NCBI GenBank assembly: GCA_029204045.2
Contig: CM055071.1
Location: 22,996,525 to 23,060,524, forward strand
Direction: 5' to 3'
DNA: 64,000 bases
Source of the DNA: Tillandsia leiboldiana
Lineage: Eukaryota > Streptophyta > Magnoliopsida > Poales > Bromeliaceae
Made by a program: the position numbers and the translations under genes. Every line of letters starts with the position of its first letter. Within the stretch, counting starts at the first letter, position 1. Under the pieces are notes generated by a model. The model ran no database searches. It saw nothing but the letters and a program-made list of their open reading frames with translations, and had not been told where the DNA came from. Below, in pieces: positions 32,888 to 43,287 of this stretch.

Positions 32888-34223
32888 TGTTACGGAATTT
32901 GAGTTGGCGTAGTTTCGTGAAAGTTTCAAGTCCTGAAGATTGAAGGTGAAGAAAGTTGGATCATTTAACTCAATCTCAAGAAAGAAGAATTCAAAAGGAT
33001 CAGGTATGTTTAACTAAAGAATTTGTGTGATCCGAATACTTCTTGTAGTGTAGAAACACTTGGAAGAATCTTTCATTGCATAAAAATCAAAAACTGGACT
33101 TGGGACATGTTCAGGATCCGGATCAGGCTGTTCGATCCGGATCCCGAAGGTGGTTCGTTCATACATCGTCGCAATCCGGATCGTAGTCTCTTGATCCGGA
33201 TCCCGAACGTTGAGTTTACCATCTACCTTGAACGATCCGGATCTTGCTTCGCAATCCGGATCCCGAACGTTGATGTTTGGTGAACTGTATGAACGATCCG
33301 GATCGTAGTCACATGATCCGGATCCCGAACCTTCGTTTTTCTGGAATTGGCTGTTTCGTTATGACGATCCGGATCTCAGTTATCACGATCCGGATCGCCG
33401 TCCGTAAAATTCCAGAAATGGCAGGTTTTTGATTCTTATCACCTTCCTAGGGTTTCTAACCTATAAATAGACCCTATGTCTTTCTTTCTAGGGTCAATCC
33501 ACATAGCCGTCATTTTCATATATCATCTTATACGGCTATAGATCCACATATAGAGAAGAAAGGAAATCATTAGAGAATACTCTATGTTTCTTCATCTATA
33601 TTGATTAGTTTGATTCTAGGTTTTCATACTCGCATCTTGAGTTGAATCAAACTAATGAATACTTAGATGGTATTTCCGATCTATCTTTGATCTAAGTATT
33701 CGGCGGATCATCACCACCCAAAAACAACGATTACCCCAAAATCGGCGCGTGGATTCGCGTGTCCTTGTGGATTCAAGGTTCAATCGCTCTCGTGGATTCG
33801 GAGCGAGGCACGTTCGTGGATTCGAAGGGTGCTATTGGGTGAAGACCGTGGATTCGGTCGGACGTCGTGGATTCGACGTTGGACGCCGTGGATTCGGCGT
33901 TGGGCGCAGATCGTGGATTCGAGAAGCGTCTGGAGCGAGCGGAGAAGATCCTCTAGGAGCGTATGGAAAAGGTTGAGTCGTAAGTGTGTACGGTAAATCA
34001 CCTTGTACGTGTTTTAATTCTAGTGGATTTCTGCCGTGTTATCGGTCCCGTGGTTTTTTACTCCGGTGATGGAGTTTTCCACGTAAAAATCTTGCGAGTT
34101 ATTTTCATTTCCGCATTGGGTTTTTTATCGCAACGATTTTTGAGTGTTTATACGTTTACACCTATTCACCCCCCTCTAGGTGTTTCTTCCCCTATTTAGA
34201 TCCGTATTATTTACGACCCAACA
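32888..34223 (+). repeat. SIRE-2 3' LTR
   Basis: 1336 bp, identical to the 5' LTR except at three positions, each A in the 5' and G in the 3' copy. Followed by the target duplication gtggc. Confidence 0.96.
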
Positions 34224-34642
34224 GTGGCGATCCAAGAACACATCATGATGAACTCCAAAAGGTGGTGTCTCCAAAGTTTTAAAACGAAGACGACTGCTGC
34301 CGGTTCCTGATCGTGTGCCGGGTAGTTCCGCTCATATTCTCTGTGATTCCGGTTGTTGAAACTGTGTGCCCCAAAAAGCCCACTTCGCGAATTCAGAACT
34401 CATATTTCTTAAACTTAGCAAACAGCCTCTGGTCCCTGAGAGTCCGGAGAATAGTTTGCAAGTGCCCCTCGTAGTTGATCGAAGTGGTCATCAATCCCGG
34501 ACTTGTTCTTCACTGTAACCTTGTTTATCTCCCTGTAGTTGATGCGTAGACGTAGACGTCCGTTCTTCTTTCGCACGAAGAGCGCGGGTGCGCCCCCAAG
34601 GCGACACACTCGGTCTGATGAACCCTTAAAAGTCCAAAACAA
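34224..34642 (-). pseudogene. B2 RT remnant with catalytic core deleted
   Basis: The minus frame from 34642 reads APALFVRKKNGRLRLRINYR and EINKVTVKNK, then goes straight from a DDHFDQLRGA motif to the region after the active site (in another frame, LRTLRDQRLFAKFKKYEF, then EVGFLGH). About 90 residues including the catalytic FIDD are gone. It joins to 22546-23032 across SIRE-2. Confidence 0.85.
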
Positions 34643-36174
34643 CTAACCGACGACAAGGAAAACAAACCACACTAACGCCCTCACACGGCTCCAAGAGGTG
34701 CTAGCAAAAAGGCTGGGTCACTAACTACCTGAAATTTTCCCCCCTGTAAACAACGAACTCACCTGTCGCCAACACGGACCGCTCCCCTCCGTCACCAACA
34801 CGGGCCACAAGCTCGGAGCATAACCACCATCCCGGACCACTCGTTCCGACTGTCCGTCCTACCGAGGCGACGGACAAAACTAACGTTAGGTTTTAGCTCT
34901 AAGACCTACCATAAGGTCTACCCCACAGAAAGAGCTACGTACAGGGCCTCCTTGACGAAAGTGACCAGTGCCAAAACTCTGAGTAGTCGACAGATCCCCT
35001 TGACCCACACCTGCCCCAAAAGATCAACGACCCAAAACGCTCCCAAACTAGGGCTCAAGGCTATGCCTTAGTCATGGGAAGCTGGCGACAAAACCCACAA
35101 GGTAGGGTCCCACCTCTGTCCTGGCACCGACGGGGTGCGACACTCTAATTAACCACTAACTCTCGGTTCCGATCCGTTGCCCCTCCAAGCACCGGGCATC
35201 GAATCGAGCGGTAAGCCTCCATACCAAATCATGACACCCCCAACTAGGAGAAAATCCAAACTCTAGGTCTGCTCAACAAAGACCTCCAGGTACTGCAGAC
35301 TATCCATCTGAAACCTAAAGGGTCGCAAGAAGATAAGCAACGAAAACAGCGAGAAGAGCCTTGTCAAAAGTTGCCTAGGTTCACTAAACGCACTCGAGGG
35401 ATCACGCACCAACCCACCAATAAAAGTCACCACTTACGCACACTTGTGCGAAGCAAGGCACGACCTCTCAAACTGAAAACTAGTCCAAACGAATAAGATT
35501 TACTAGCCCCAGTGGTCTTCCTTTCTAACCCAAAGGAGCACCCCGAGACCCTATCACGACAACTTCTACAATCGTCACCGTGTCTACGGTAAAAAGCCGA
35601 ACTATGGGTAACAACCATAGGGGAAGAATCCTCATTCCCACCCATACCTTGCCCACGGTGTAAAAAGAATCGGCCGATTAGTTGCTACAACCTAACACCA
35701 GAAGACCTAAAAGGTACAAGTATAGACAAACGACTGTCCAGTTACCCACGACTGACCAACGGCCGACACACTAACAAACACGACCACCCTCCACTGTTAG
35801 AGACCACGACCCGAACGTCGGCAGAGGAAGGGGTTCGGAAAAAAACAAAAGTCAGTGCAACGATCTGCCGTGCCTATAGCCACACCAAGTGCATAACCAC
35901 TGTCAGCAGACTCACCGTGTCCTATGTTGGTTGCCTAATCCATTAATTCATAGCAACCACCAAGGCCCCGGTGGCAGCCGGCCTCAACCCCAAACTCCAA
36001 ATCAACCCGACTACACTAGCACGACACCCGAGCTAAACCGAAAAATAAAACTCAACAGTCCCGCACTCTCGCATCTCTACTCAATTATACCATGATCATT
36101 TCAATAGTTAGTAGCCAGTGGTAATGTGCTCCTGTGGATGTTGGACAGCGACTACTGTGGTTAAAGCTGTTTTT
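34643..36174 (-). other. B2 5' interior, unassigned
   Basis: About 1.5 kb where gag and protease should be. Very poor in G and T on the + strand (so G/T-rich in sense, as in other old parts of these elements). I find no gag, CCHC or DTG motif on either strand; one short minus frame (35427-35645) is not recognisable. The last ~100 bp before LTR-R match the B1/D leader (gtggatgttgg, actgtggttaaag). Confidence 0.5.
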
Positions 36175-37229
36175 CTCTTATACCATCTTAATCTGTCACG
36201 CCCCGGGGGTTTCATTAAGCGGAAGACGACCACTAAAAGGATTTGAATTTGCGTATAATAAATTTTTTTTTTGAAACCAAACTGCCCCGGTGCGTGCCCA
36301 GACCCGCCGCATATACAAATTCACTCTGCAAACGGGCAGAGTCTCCTTTGTATATGCACGGCGTCCTGACTACAACAACCATACAATCATCACTTTAACC
36401 ACACTAGCCCAACAGTCGAATACATACAACCATTTCCCATAAGTATTAAAGAGGCCGACTAGTTTTGAAAGGATAAATCCACAAGGTTTAGAAAAGGTGC
36501 CCACACGGCACCCAGGTTTTTCAAAACAGTTTTCGAAATCTATAAATCCATAGGGTTTTGAAATGGTGCCCACACGACACCCAGATTTTCAAAACGATTT
36601 TCGTAATCCATAAATCCACAGGGTTTTAAAATGGTGCCCACACGACACCCAGATTTTCAAAATAGTTTTCGAAATATTTTCTTCTTCTTTGCTTTGGTAG
36701 TTTAAAAACGGCCAATCGGGAAAAGCAACGCGACTACCCACATGGGTAATACAAGGATATTCCAACATCCACATCGACCCCACAAGGGTGTCGCAATCCA
36801 CATAGTAAGCTACTAACAAGTAATGAAATGAGTAAAATAAGAAATAAATACAGCCTATGGTCTCGAAGGACCAAAAGTACTCCTGTCACGGCCTCACCGT
36901 CGCCCTCGCTCTCACCCCCGAAGAAACCTGTCACAGAGTGGGAAGTCAGCGACACAAGGTATAAAAGATGAAATGCAGGAAGACTGTAACTAAAGCAAAC
37001 CGTAAGAAAACTAGAGTAACCGCCATCCGCATCGTGCGATCGACGGTGTCCCCTCCCCCTGCAAAACCTGAACCGGGCACCTGCCCCGGCAACCCAGACC
37101 GAGCACCAACACCAACCTCAAGAAAGAAAACTAAACCGAGCACCAACCTCGGGAAACCAGACCGAGCACCTACCTCGGTAAACCACGCCGAGCACCTACC
37201 TCGACGGGTCGCACCGCTCGCACCTTGGC

Positions 37230-37809
37230 TGTGACGCCCCACTTCCCAGGGGGTCACCCATCCTAGAACTACTCTAGCTCTAGCACGCTTAACTCTCATG
37301 TTCTTCTTGGATCTTGCTACCATCCAAAATGCTATAGCCGGGTTAGAGATTTAGTCCTATTATATCATTTTATATAGAGGACTAATCCAAATTTCGGGGG
37401 TGTCACATTCTTCCCCCCTTTTTAAGCCTTGACGTCCACGTCAGGCTCAAGCACACTCACAAGCACCAGGCGATGTGAGACTAGTCTCGCTAGCCTTAGC
37501 CGACCTTGTGAGGAGCTGCACTCCACTCACAACGGTCATTAGCCGGGGAGCCTCGCTCTACCCGCTATATAACCCTGGCTCAGCCGAGACTCATCTCACA
37601 TTTCCGGCTGGTGAATGTCTCTGATACCAACTGTGACGCCCCACTTCCCAGGGGGTCACCCATCCTAGAACTACTCTAGCTCTAGCACGCTTAACTCTCA
37701 TGTTCCTCTTGGATCTTGCTACCATCCAAAATGCTATAGCCGGGTTAGAGATTTAGTCCTATTATATCATTTTATATAGAGGACTAATCCAAATTTCGGG
37801 GGTGTCACA
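37230..37809 (-). mobile_element. Cassandra TRIM with 5S rRNA-derived LTRs
   Basis: 580-bp element: LTRs 37230-37407 and 37632-37809 (178 bp each, one difference: t37304/c37706), interior 224 bp without coding capacity, TSD ttggc at 37225-37229 and 37810-37814. Primer site tctctgatacca (37618-37629) and polypurine tract (ttcttccccccttttt on +, 37408-37423) set the minus orientation. On the minus strand each LTR contains agttaagcgtgct and aggatgggtgacc, the box A and box C regions of plant 5S rRNA (about 37241-37330 and 37643-37732). Cassandra elements are known for this and are moved by other elements' proteins. Confidence 0.95.
37241..37330 (-). promoter_or_regulatory. 5S rRNA-like segment with pol III internal promoter
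   Basis: The minus strand has the 3' half of plant 5S rRNA nearly intact (gttaagcgtgct, gagtagt, ctaggatgggtgacc, ctgggaagt) and a more diverged 5' half (gatccaagaagaac). Second copy at 37643-37732. Confidence 0.88.
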
Positions 37810-38509
37810 TTGGCGCCTCAAACCCCCCACCTACGGGGGCCCCCACTACGTCCCCTCGTGGGTATACACGGGTCATCGACCACTTTTCCGGAAAAGCACA
37901 CCCTTTGCGGTGGCCAAACCGCGGGTGCGCGTGTCGCAGCCTCGAGCACAGTAACCAAGAACCAATATATAACCAAAGAGCGAGGACCATAGAGACTATC
38001 AGCATTAGTACAATTAAACATACAATTAACACCGTCACAAAAGTTGGAGGCCCTACGCTAAGTCTCGAAATGAAAACTCACATACGTATACATAATATAG
38101 GGCACCGCTCCACTTGGTCGCTATAACATCGATAAGAGCATATGATAAGTGATAACGAGAGTTAACAATATTAAATGATGCAACTACTTACTCTTACACC
38201 TCTCCCACAATACCGTAATTCAAACACCGGAAAGATTGGCCACAACGGGATGTATCCTCGTACACCGTGACCCTTGGTCGCCACAAATATGATGACGATG
38301 AAACATGATAGTAATGAAAATATGCACAAAGGGGTTCTAAGGGGTACCCACCTCGAACACGAGGTAGAAAACGATGCGGAAACTCCAGCTGAAACACTCA
38401 CACCTTGTGCCCGAAGACGAACTACAGTAAGAACTATCGTTAAAAACATCGTCGCGATCAAAAACACTCAAAAACGGGGTGAAACGCGCTAAAAACGGAG
38501 CTTCCGGAC

Positions 38510-38900
38510 CTTTAGGCTGAGGGCTGGTGCACGGGTCCTGGCGTGGACTGGGTCCACGACAGAAGGCAGCGGCGGCGCAGACCGGGAGCACTGCCTGGTG
38601 GACCGCTGGAGCACGGCCAGTGTCGCGGACAGGGCTCACGGCTACAGGGGCGGCCGTCGCAGACCGGGCGCACGCCACAACGGTGGACCGCTGCGGCTTG
38701 GTACGGGCCGCGCACGGGCAAAAGGCGCGCACCGGGTCCACCTGCGCGGCTGCGGGGGCGAGCACCGGGTGCACGCCTCGTGCGTGCACCGCGCGGCCTG
38801 GGCTGGGCTGGCGCACGCACCCGTGCACCGGGTCCGTGCCTTCGGGCAGCGGAGGCGTGCGCCGGGTGCACGCCAATCCGGTGGACCGCGGGCTGTAGCT
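38510..38900. repeat. GC-rich repetitive part of LTR-R
   Basis: Imperfect repeats of ggtgcacg, gaccgggt and gtggaccgc motifs. Overlapping frames on both strands are Arg/Ala/Gly/Pro-rich and not protein-like. Related tracts in LTR-L at 12430-12640. Confidence 0.75.
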
Positions 38901-40648
38901 GGCCGGAAATGAACAGTAAACCCTAAATCGTGCCCCTTTTCCGGCTCCGGTTGCGACCACGGGACCCCGGCGGCTGCGACGACGACCTCGTGACCACGAT
39001 AACGGCGGCGGCGGCCTCCCGTTTAACAACGGCGGCGGCGGCCCACCGTTCAAAACCAAACCCACGTCGCTCGCGACATCCGAACCACCAACACTCGAAA
39101 CGCCAATCATAAATAAATTAAAAGCAACGATGCTAACCTTGATTTCACTAGAGGAGGAGGAAGAAGAAGGATCGCCCGTTCCTTGCTCGATCCATCCCGC
39201 AGAAAGGAAGCCGTTTCTCCTTTCCTCTCCTCGCCTCCCAGTCTCGGTTTCCCCACGCCGTTCTTGAAAAGAGGGAAAAAATATGGTTTGGGGTTTTCGC
39301 CCCCCGCACGCACCCCCACCCTGACTTACACGCTAACCCAAAAGTAAATTAATCATTCTGGCGTGAATGGGGAGTGGGATTGCACCTTAAACCCCAAATT
39401 CAACACTTGGCGATCGGATGCGGACCAGGGGTCCAACTTACCTCGAAAAGCATGTCGATCTCCCGCACGCTTTTTGATGCACCCGGAACCGCTGGTTTAC
39501 CTCGAAAAGTGTGCCGATCGCCTGCACGCTATTTGATGCATCCGGAACCGTAGTAACCATTCAGAAATTTATTCTGGGAGATCCCGGGGTCGGAATTTGA
39601 AGCCGATCGCGCTACCGTTCTCCATTTCGCGAGCTCTAACACTAAAAAGTACCCGCGAGCCCCGACGGTCTGCCCAGAAATTCTCGAATTTCAACCCCCC
39701 CTAACAATTGAAAATATTAATTAGGACCCAAAACGGAAAACCGGGAGGTCGAGGTACTACCAAAATAATTAATATAAACCAATAACATAATTACGTGAAC
39801 ATGTCAGATCATAGAAGGATCCCGTCCGATCACCTCGAAAAGCGTGCCGGCCACTTAGCACGGATTCTGATGCACCACTCAACGGCAAACGCTTTGACCC
39901 CCATTCCGGGAGATCCGTGAATCAGAATCTGGATCCGTTCGCTTTGGCGTCCTCCGTTTTCCGAGCTCAATCGTAGAAAAATACCCGCGGTCCAGGCCAG
40001 TCCTGTCACGCCCCGGGTGTAAACCAGAACCCGGGCCCGTCCACAGATCCGCCGTGCATACGGAATTTTCCGTGTACACGAAGCGCTGATAACCTGCTCA
40101 GATATAAAACAAGTAATAAAGGAGCATAAAACAGAGCTAAACTAAAACTAATACAACTCAGACAAATACTGGAAAGGAAAGTACAGTAAGCTCTCAAAAA
40201 TATACAAGTGTCTCTCCCAGCTCACGAAATATACAACCAGCTGGCCGCAGCCAGACCCAAAATAAAAGGAAAAATACAACCGTCTGAGTGTACTGGGGAT
40301 ACAACAAAACTACCAAAAACTCGAGCTCGGGGTAGCAGCTATCTAGTCGGCGATCCTCTTACCTCGATCCTGGTAGGAAGGCCCCGCAACTCCGGCAGAT
40401 GACTCTGCAAAACAAAGGGGACAAGAAAAGGGAAAAACAGTGGGGGTCAGTACTACAGTAAAGACAGTAGCCTCCCCTAGTGGGTAAACCTCAACACGAA
40501 CTCCTACCTGCCCACTAGGTCTACCAGAGGCTAAAGGAATAAATGCGGTAACTAAGAGTATGACTCCTGATAAAAGCTACCACTAATATGCCTCTACCTG
40601 CCCAGCTAAAGATAGCTAAAAGTATGCATCAGAGAATCGAAGCCTGCC

Positions 40649-40888
40649 ACATCGGGTATGCCAGCCTACGCATAACACCGGTGTGGAATAGGAGTCTCAA
40701 TGTCTGCCAAATCGGGTATGCCAGCCTACGCATAACACCGGTATGGGACAGGAGTCTCAAGGTCTGCTAAATCGGGTATGCCAGCCTACGCATAGCACCG
40801 ATAAGGGGTAGGGTTCTCAATGTCTGCCAAATCGGGTATGCCAGCCTACACATAACACCGATATGGGACAGGAGTCCCAGGGTCTCAA
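40649..40888. repeat. 60-bp tandem repeat, four copies, in Tekay-1 LTR
   Basis: Units start atcgggtatgccagcctac and repeat every 60 bp with ~85-90% identity by eye. Same array in the other LTR at about 49040-49279. Confidence 0.92.
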
Positions 40889-42385
40889 GTCTGCAAATCG
40901 CGCACTCCGCTCTATAAGGAAAGTACCGTCTCCCAAAGGAAGCCCAAAACCCTCTCCCCGAAACCCAAGTATCTGACTACACTAACCCAGCCCCTGCTCC
41001 AACCCAAGCATAATATCCCCTATGTCTAAGTGACTGAAGAAAGAATGCAACATGGTTTCTCCTAAGTCAATTCCAGCATGATAGTGTAGCAGAAAAAGGT
41101 GGCCTATCTAGGTGACCATTCAAGCATGCAAAAGTCATTAACTTGATAAACCTCTTTTTAATTATTCTAACATATGCAACATTAAATGTTTGGACCCTCC
41201 GATGTACACGTGGCATGATATACGATACATGATACAATTTAGATGTACAATTAACTAGCAAGTACCCCTTTTACAACATGCATTCTAACCACATGCCCAA
41301 ACCTTTCCTTAACACACAATATGATATGGCTATAGCATTCATTCCAACTAATTAAATTGCATATCTAAACATGGAAACACCACTCATGAACTTGTAGCTT
41401 GCTAACAATGCAAGTATTAGCAAAAGAACCTTAATATCATGCAAGCATGCTAGATACATTCATATTTAATAACATATAATCGTGGCATTCCAATAGGCCT
41501 AGTGACATTCACAAGCAGGAGGTTCTCAACATCACCCACCTCGAGCGCTATTCCAAAATTCCCAAAGGCGAAGTCCAAGATCAGTCCAACACACCACCAA
41601 TCTGTACAAAATACCCCAAAGGAAAAATACATAAGCTTAACATCCACAATTCCAGAATCTGTCCCCCAAACCAGCAGTCCACAATTCACTAATTTTTACC
41701 TGCGAATAATGCCCAGAAAAATCCAAGAAAAATACTATCGCGATCCTTGCGACGAGCCCGTCGAAACGAGTACCTGCACGCCCAATTTGGAGTTTCCTAC
41801 GCTGAGATAAAAATCCGACAAGGGGTACACCCCAAACCCAAACTGCACTAAATTCCTGTAACAAGGAACCACAGAGGAAGAAGATTCTCACCCTCGAATA
41901 AAATTCAGAAAATTCTGAGAAAAATCCAGGAGACTCCTTGCGAAGCGTAGATGAAAATTGCCTTTTGAATCGCCTCGTTCCGACGTCCGAGCGAAAAGAT
42001 ATGGCAAGAACACCGCGGTGCTGTCCCAAAAGTCCGCGAAGAAAAAGGGTCAAATGGTTGCTCGGAAAACTCCAATATCAGCACGGAAATCGAGGAACCA
42101 CAAAACACAGGAGTTGAAGCCCTACCTGTCAAGAGTCCAACGGCGCAAGAATCGGCGAATTCCGAGGTCGGGGTGAGTCGGAGGAGTCCAAACACTGAGA
42201 AGGGGTGAAGAGGATCGCCGGAGAACAAGCGTCGCGCCGCGCCGTAAAATGGTGAACCTCGGGATGCGTGCCTCCAAAAATCTTCAAACTTCTCCAAAGG
42301 GTTGAGCTCTGAGAGAGGAGGAATCGCCGTGAAGAAAGCCCAGCGAAAATAGAGTCCAAAAAGCCTACAAGACGAATGGGGGGAG

Positions 42386-42395
42386 CTATTTATAG
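42386..42395 (-). promoter_or_regulatory. Tekay-1 LTR TATA box
   Basis: ctatttatag on +, ctataaatag in sense, ~845 bp into the LTR. Second copy 50778-50787, which is the promoter copy in the 5' LTR. Confidence 0.7.
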
Positions 42396-42559
42396 GCCCA
42401 GCCCACTAAGCATTCGGGCCGGGTTTTCGGGCGCAACTTTCGGGCGCACTGCGCCCGGAAACCCGGTCGCACCGCCCCTGTCCGACGCGCCCGAAACAAC
42501 CAGGAGCGGCCACGTCACCCCCAAACAGGGGACAGCGGATCCCAGCGGCCCGCCTACGC

Positions 42560-42915
42560 CACGTGGCCCCCCGCAGTCAACGGGGGTAGGTACGGCCGGC
42601 CAATCTCGAGGCGACACGTGTCGCACTCGAGTGCGGCCGACCGCCCCCCCCTGGCGCCACTGTGCGCGCACGTGCGCGCACAGTACCGAGGCGCCCTCCC
42701 CCGCGCACCCGTGGACCGCGCCCACGTGGACCGACGAATCCGAAGCCGCCACGTGTCATGCGCCCGGTCCACCGCCAACCCGCAATTTCCGTGAGCCGTG
42801 CCGCGTGCGCCCGCCTACCAGGGCACGCCACGCGTCCACCCGCCGCGGTCCATGCACCGCCGCGCCATTGCGTGGACCCAGCCGCGTGAGCCGGCCAATA
42901 AAAGGGCGCCACGTG
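42560..42915 (-). promoter_or_regulatory. G-box cluster in Tekay-1 U3
   Basis: Six CACGTG sites at 42560, 42615, 42669, 42723, 42750 and 42910 (plus cacgtc at 42511), 165-525 bp upstream of the TATA box. The active 5' LTR copy lies at 50952-51307. CACGTG is the plant G-box bound by bZIP and bHLH factors; regulation through it is inference. Confidence 0.65.
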
Positions 42916-43241
42916 GCGCTGGCCGGTCCACGCGTCACCCCCGTGCACCGAAAATCCCCCAAATCTTCCGGAAGCCCGCATTTGGTCATCCGGACTCCAA
43001 ATTCAACAAGCAAATAGCCGTTTTCAAGCGTTTTTTCCGCGCTGAATCCAAATCCAACCTCAGATTGGCCCAAAACCTTTTCAAAATTCGGCAATCACAG
43101 CCGAAGGCCAAATCATCTATCCCAGTCTCACGAGGTCCATCTGTGGCATCCCTTCGATGCACCATGGGCCAGACACCAACACTAGGTGTTCTACACAGTG
43201 GATTCATCGGAAAATCGCAAGGGAAAACCCAGTACACTACA

Positions 43242-43253
43242 CCCTCCCCTACA
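43242..43253 (-). promoter_or_regulatory. Tekay-1 polypurine tract
   Basis: ccctcccctaca on +, that is tgtaggggaggg in sense, touching the 3' LTR. Confidence 0.85.
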
Positions 43254-43287
43254 AGAAAAAGTTTCGTCCTCGAAACAAAATCATACC

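Larger units (their letters stand above)
23038..34223 (+). mobile_element. SIRE-2: complete-ended copia element, internally deleted
   Basis: 11186 bp with two 1336-bp LTRs, TSD gtggc at 23033-23037 and 34224-34228, primer site, gag, partial pol, a ~1.6-kb spacer, a 3' ORF and a polypurine tract. The LTRs differ at three sites (23571/33421, 23782/33632, 23928/33778) with no indels. At a rate of 1.3e-8 per site per year, often used for grass LTRs, that is roughly 0.09 million years (inference). The lineage is SIRE/Maximus by RT and gag sequence and by the extra 3' ORF. Protease and the N-terminal part of integrase are missing. Confidence 0.95.
22076..36193 (-). mobile_element. Gypsy interior B2 (interrupted by SIRE-2)
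   Basis: Minus-strand interior between LTR-M (3') and LTR-R (5'). The end of pol is at 22076-22545, integrase/RNase H remnants at 22546-23032, then SIRE-2, RT remnants at 34224-34642, and an unassigned stretch up to a degenerate primer site (ctcttatacca, 36175-36185). Confidence 0.85.
40004..43241 (-). repeat. Tekay-1 3' LTR
   Basis: Plus-strand reading tgtcacgccccgggtg...cagtacactaca. Contains a 60-bp tandem repeat (40649-40888), a TATA box (42386-42395), a CACGTG cluster (42560-42915) and a 26-bp palindrome (42659-42684). Frames found in it, including one of 213 codons at 42376-43017, recur in the other LTR and are not genes. Confidence 0.96.

Noticed and set aside
37241..37330. A functional 5S rRNA gene on the minus strand.
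   Set aside because: The 5' half is diverged and the segment is duplicated within the two LTRs of a Cassandra TRIM; it is an LTR component.
42376..43017. Open frame of 213 codons (with others on the opposite strand), repeated exactly at 50768-51409.
   Set aside because: It lies inside the two Tekay-1 LTRs, overlaps frames in other readings, and owes its openness to GC-rich U3 sequence. No protein family recognised.
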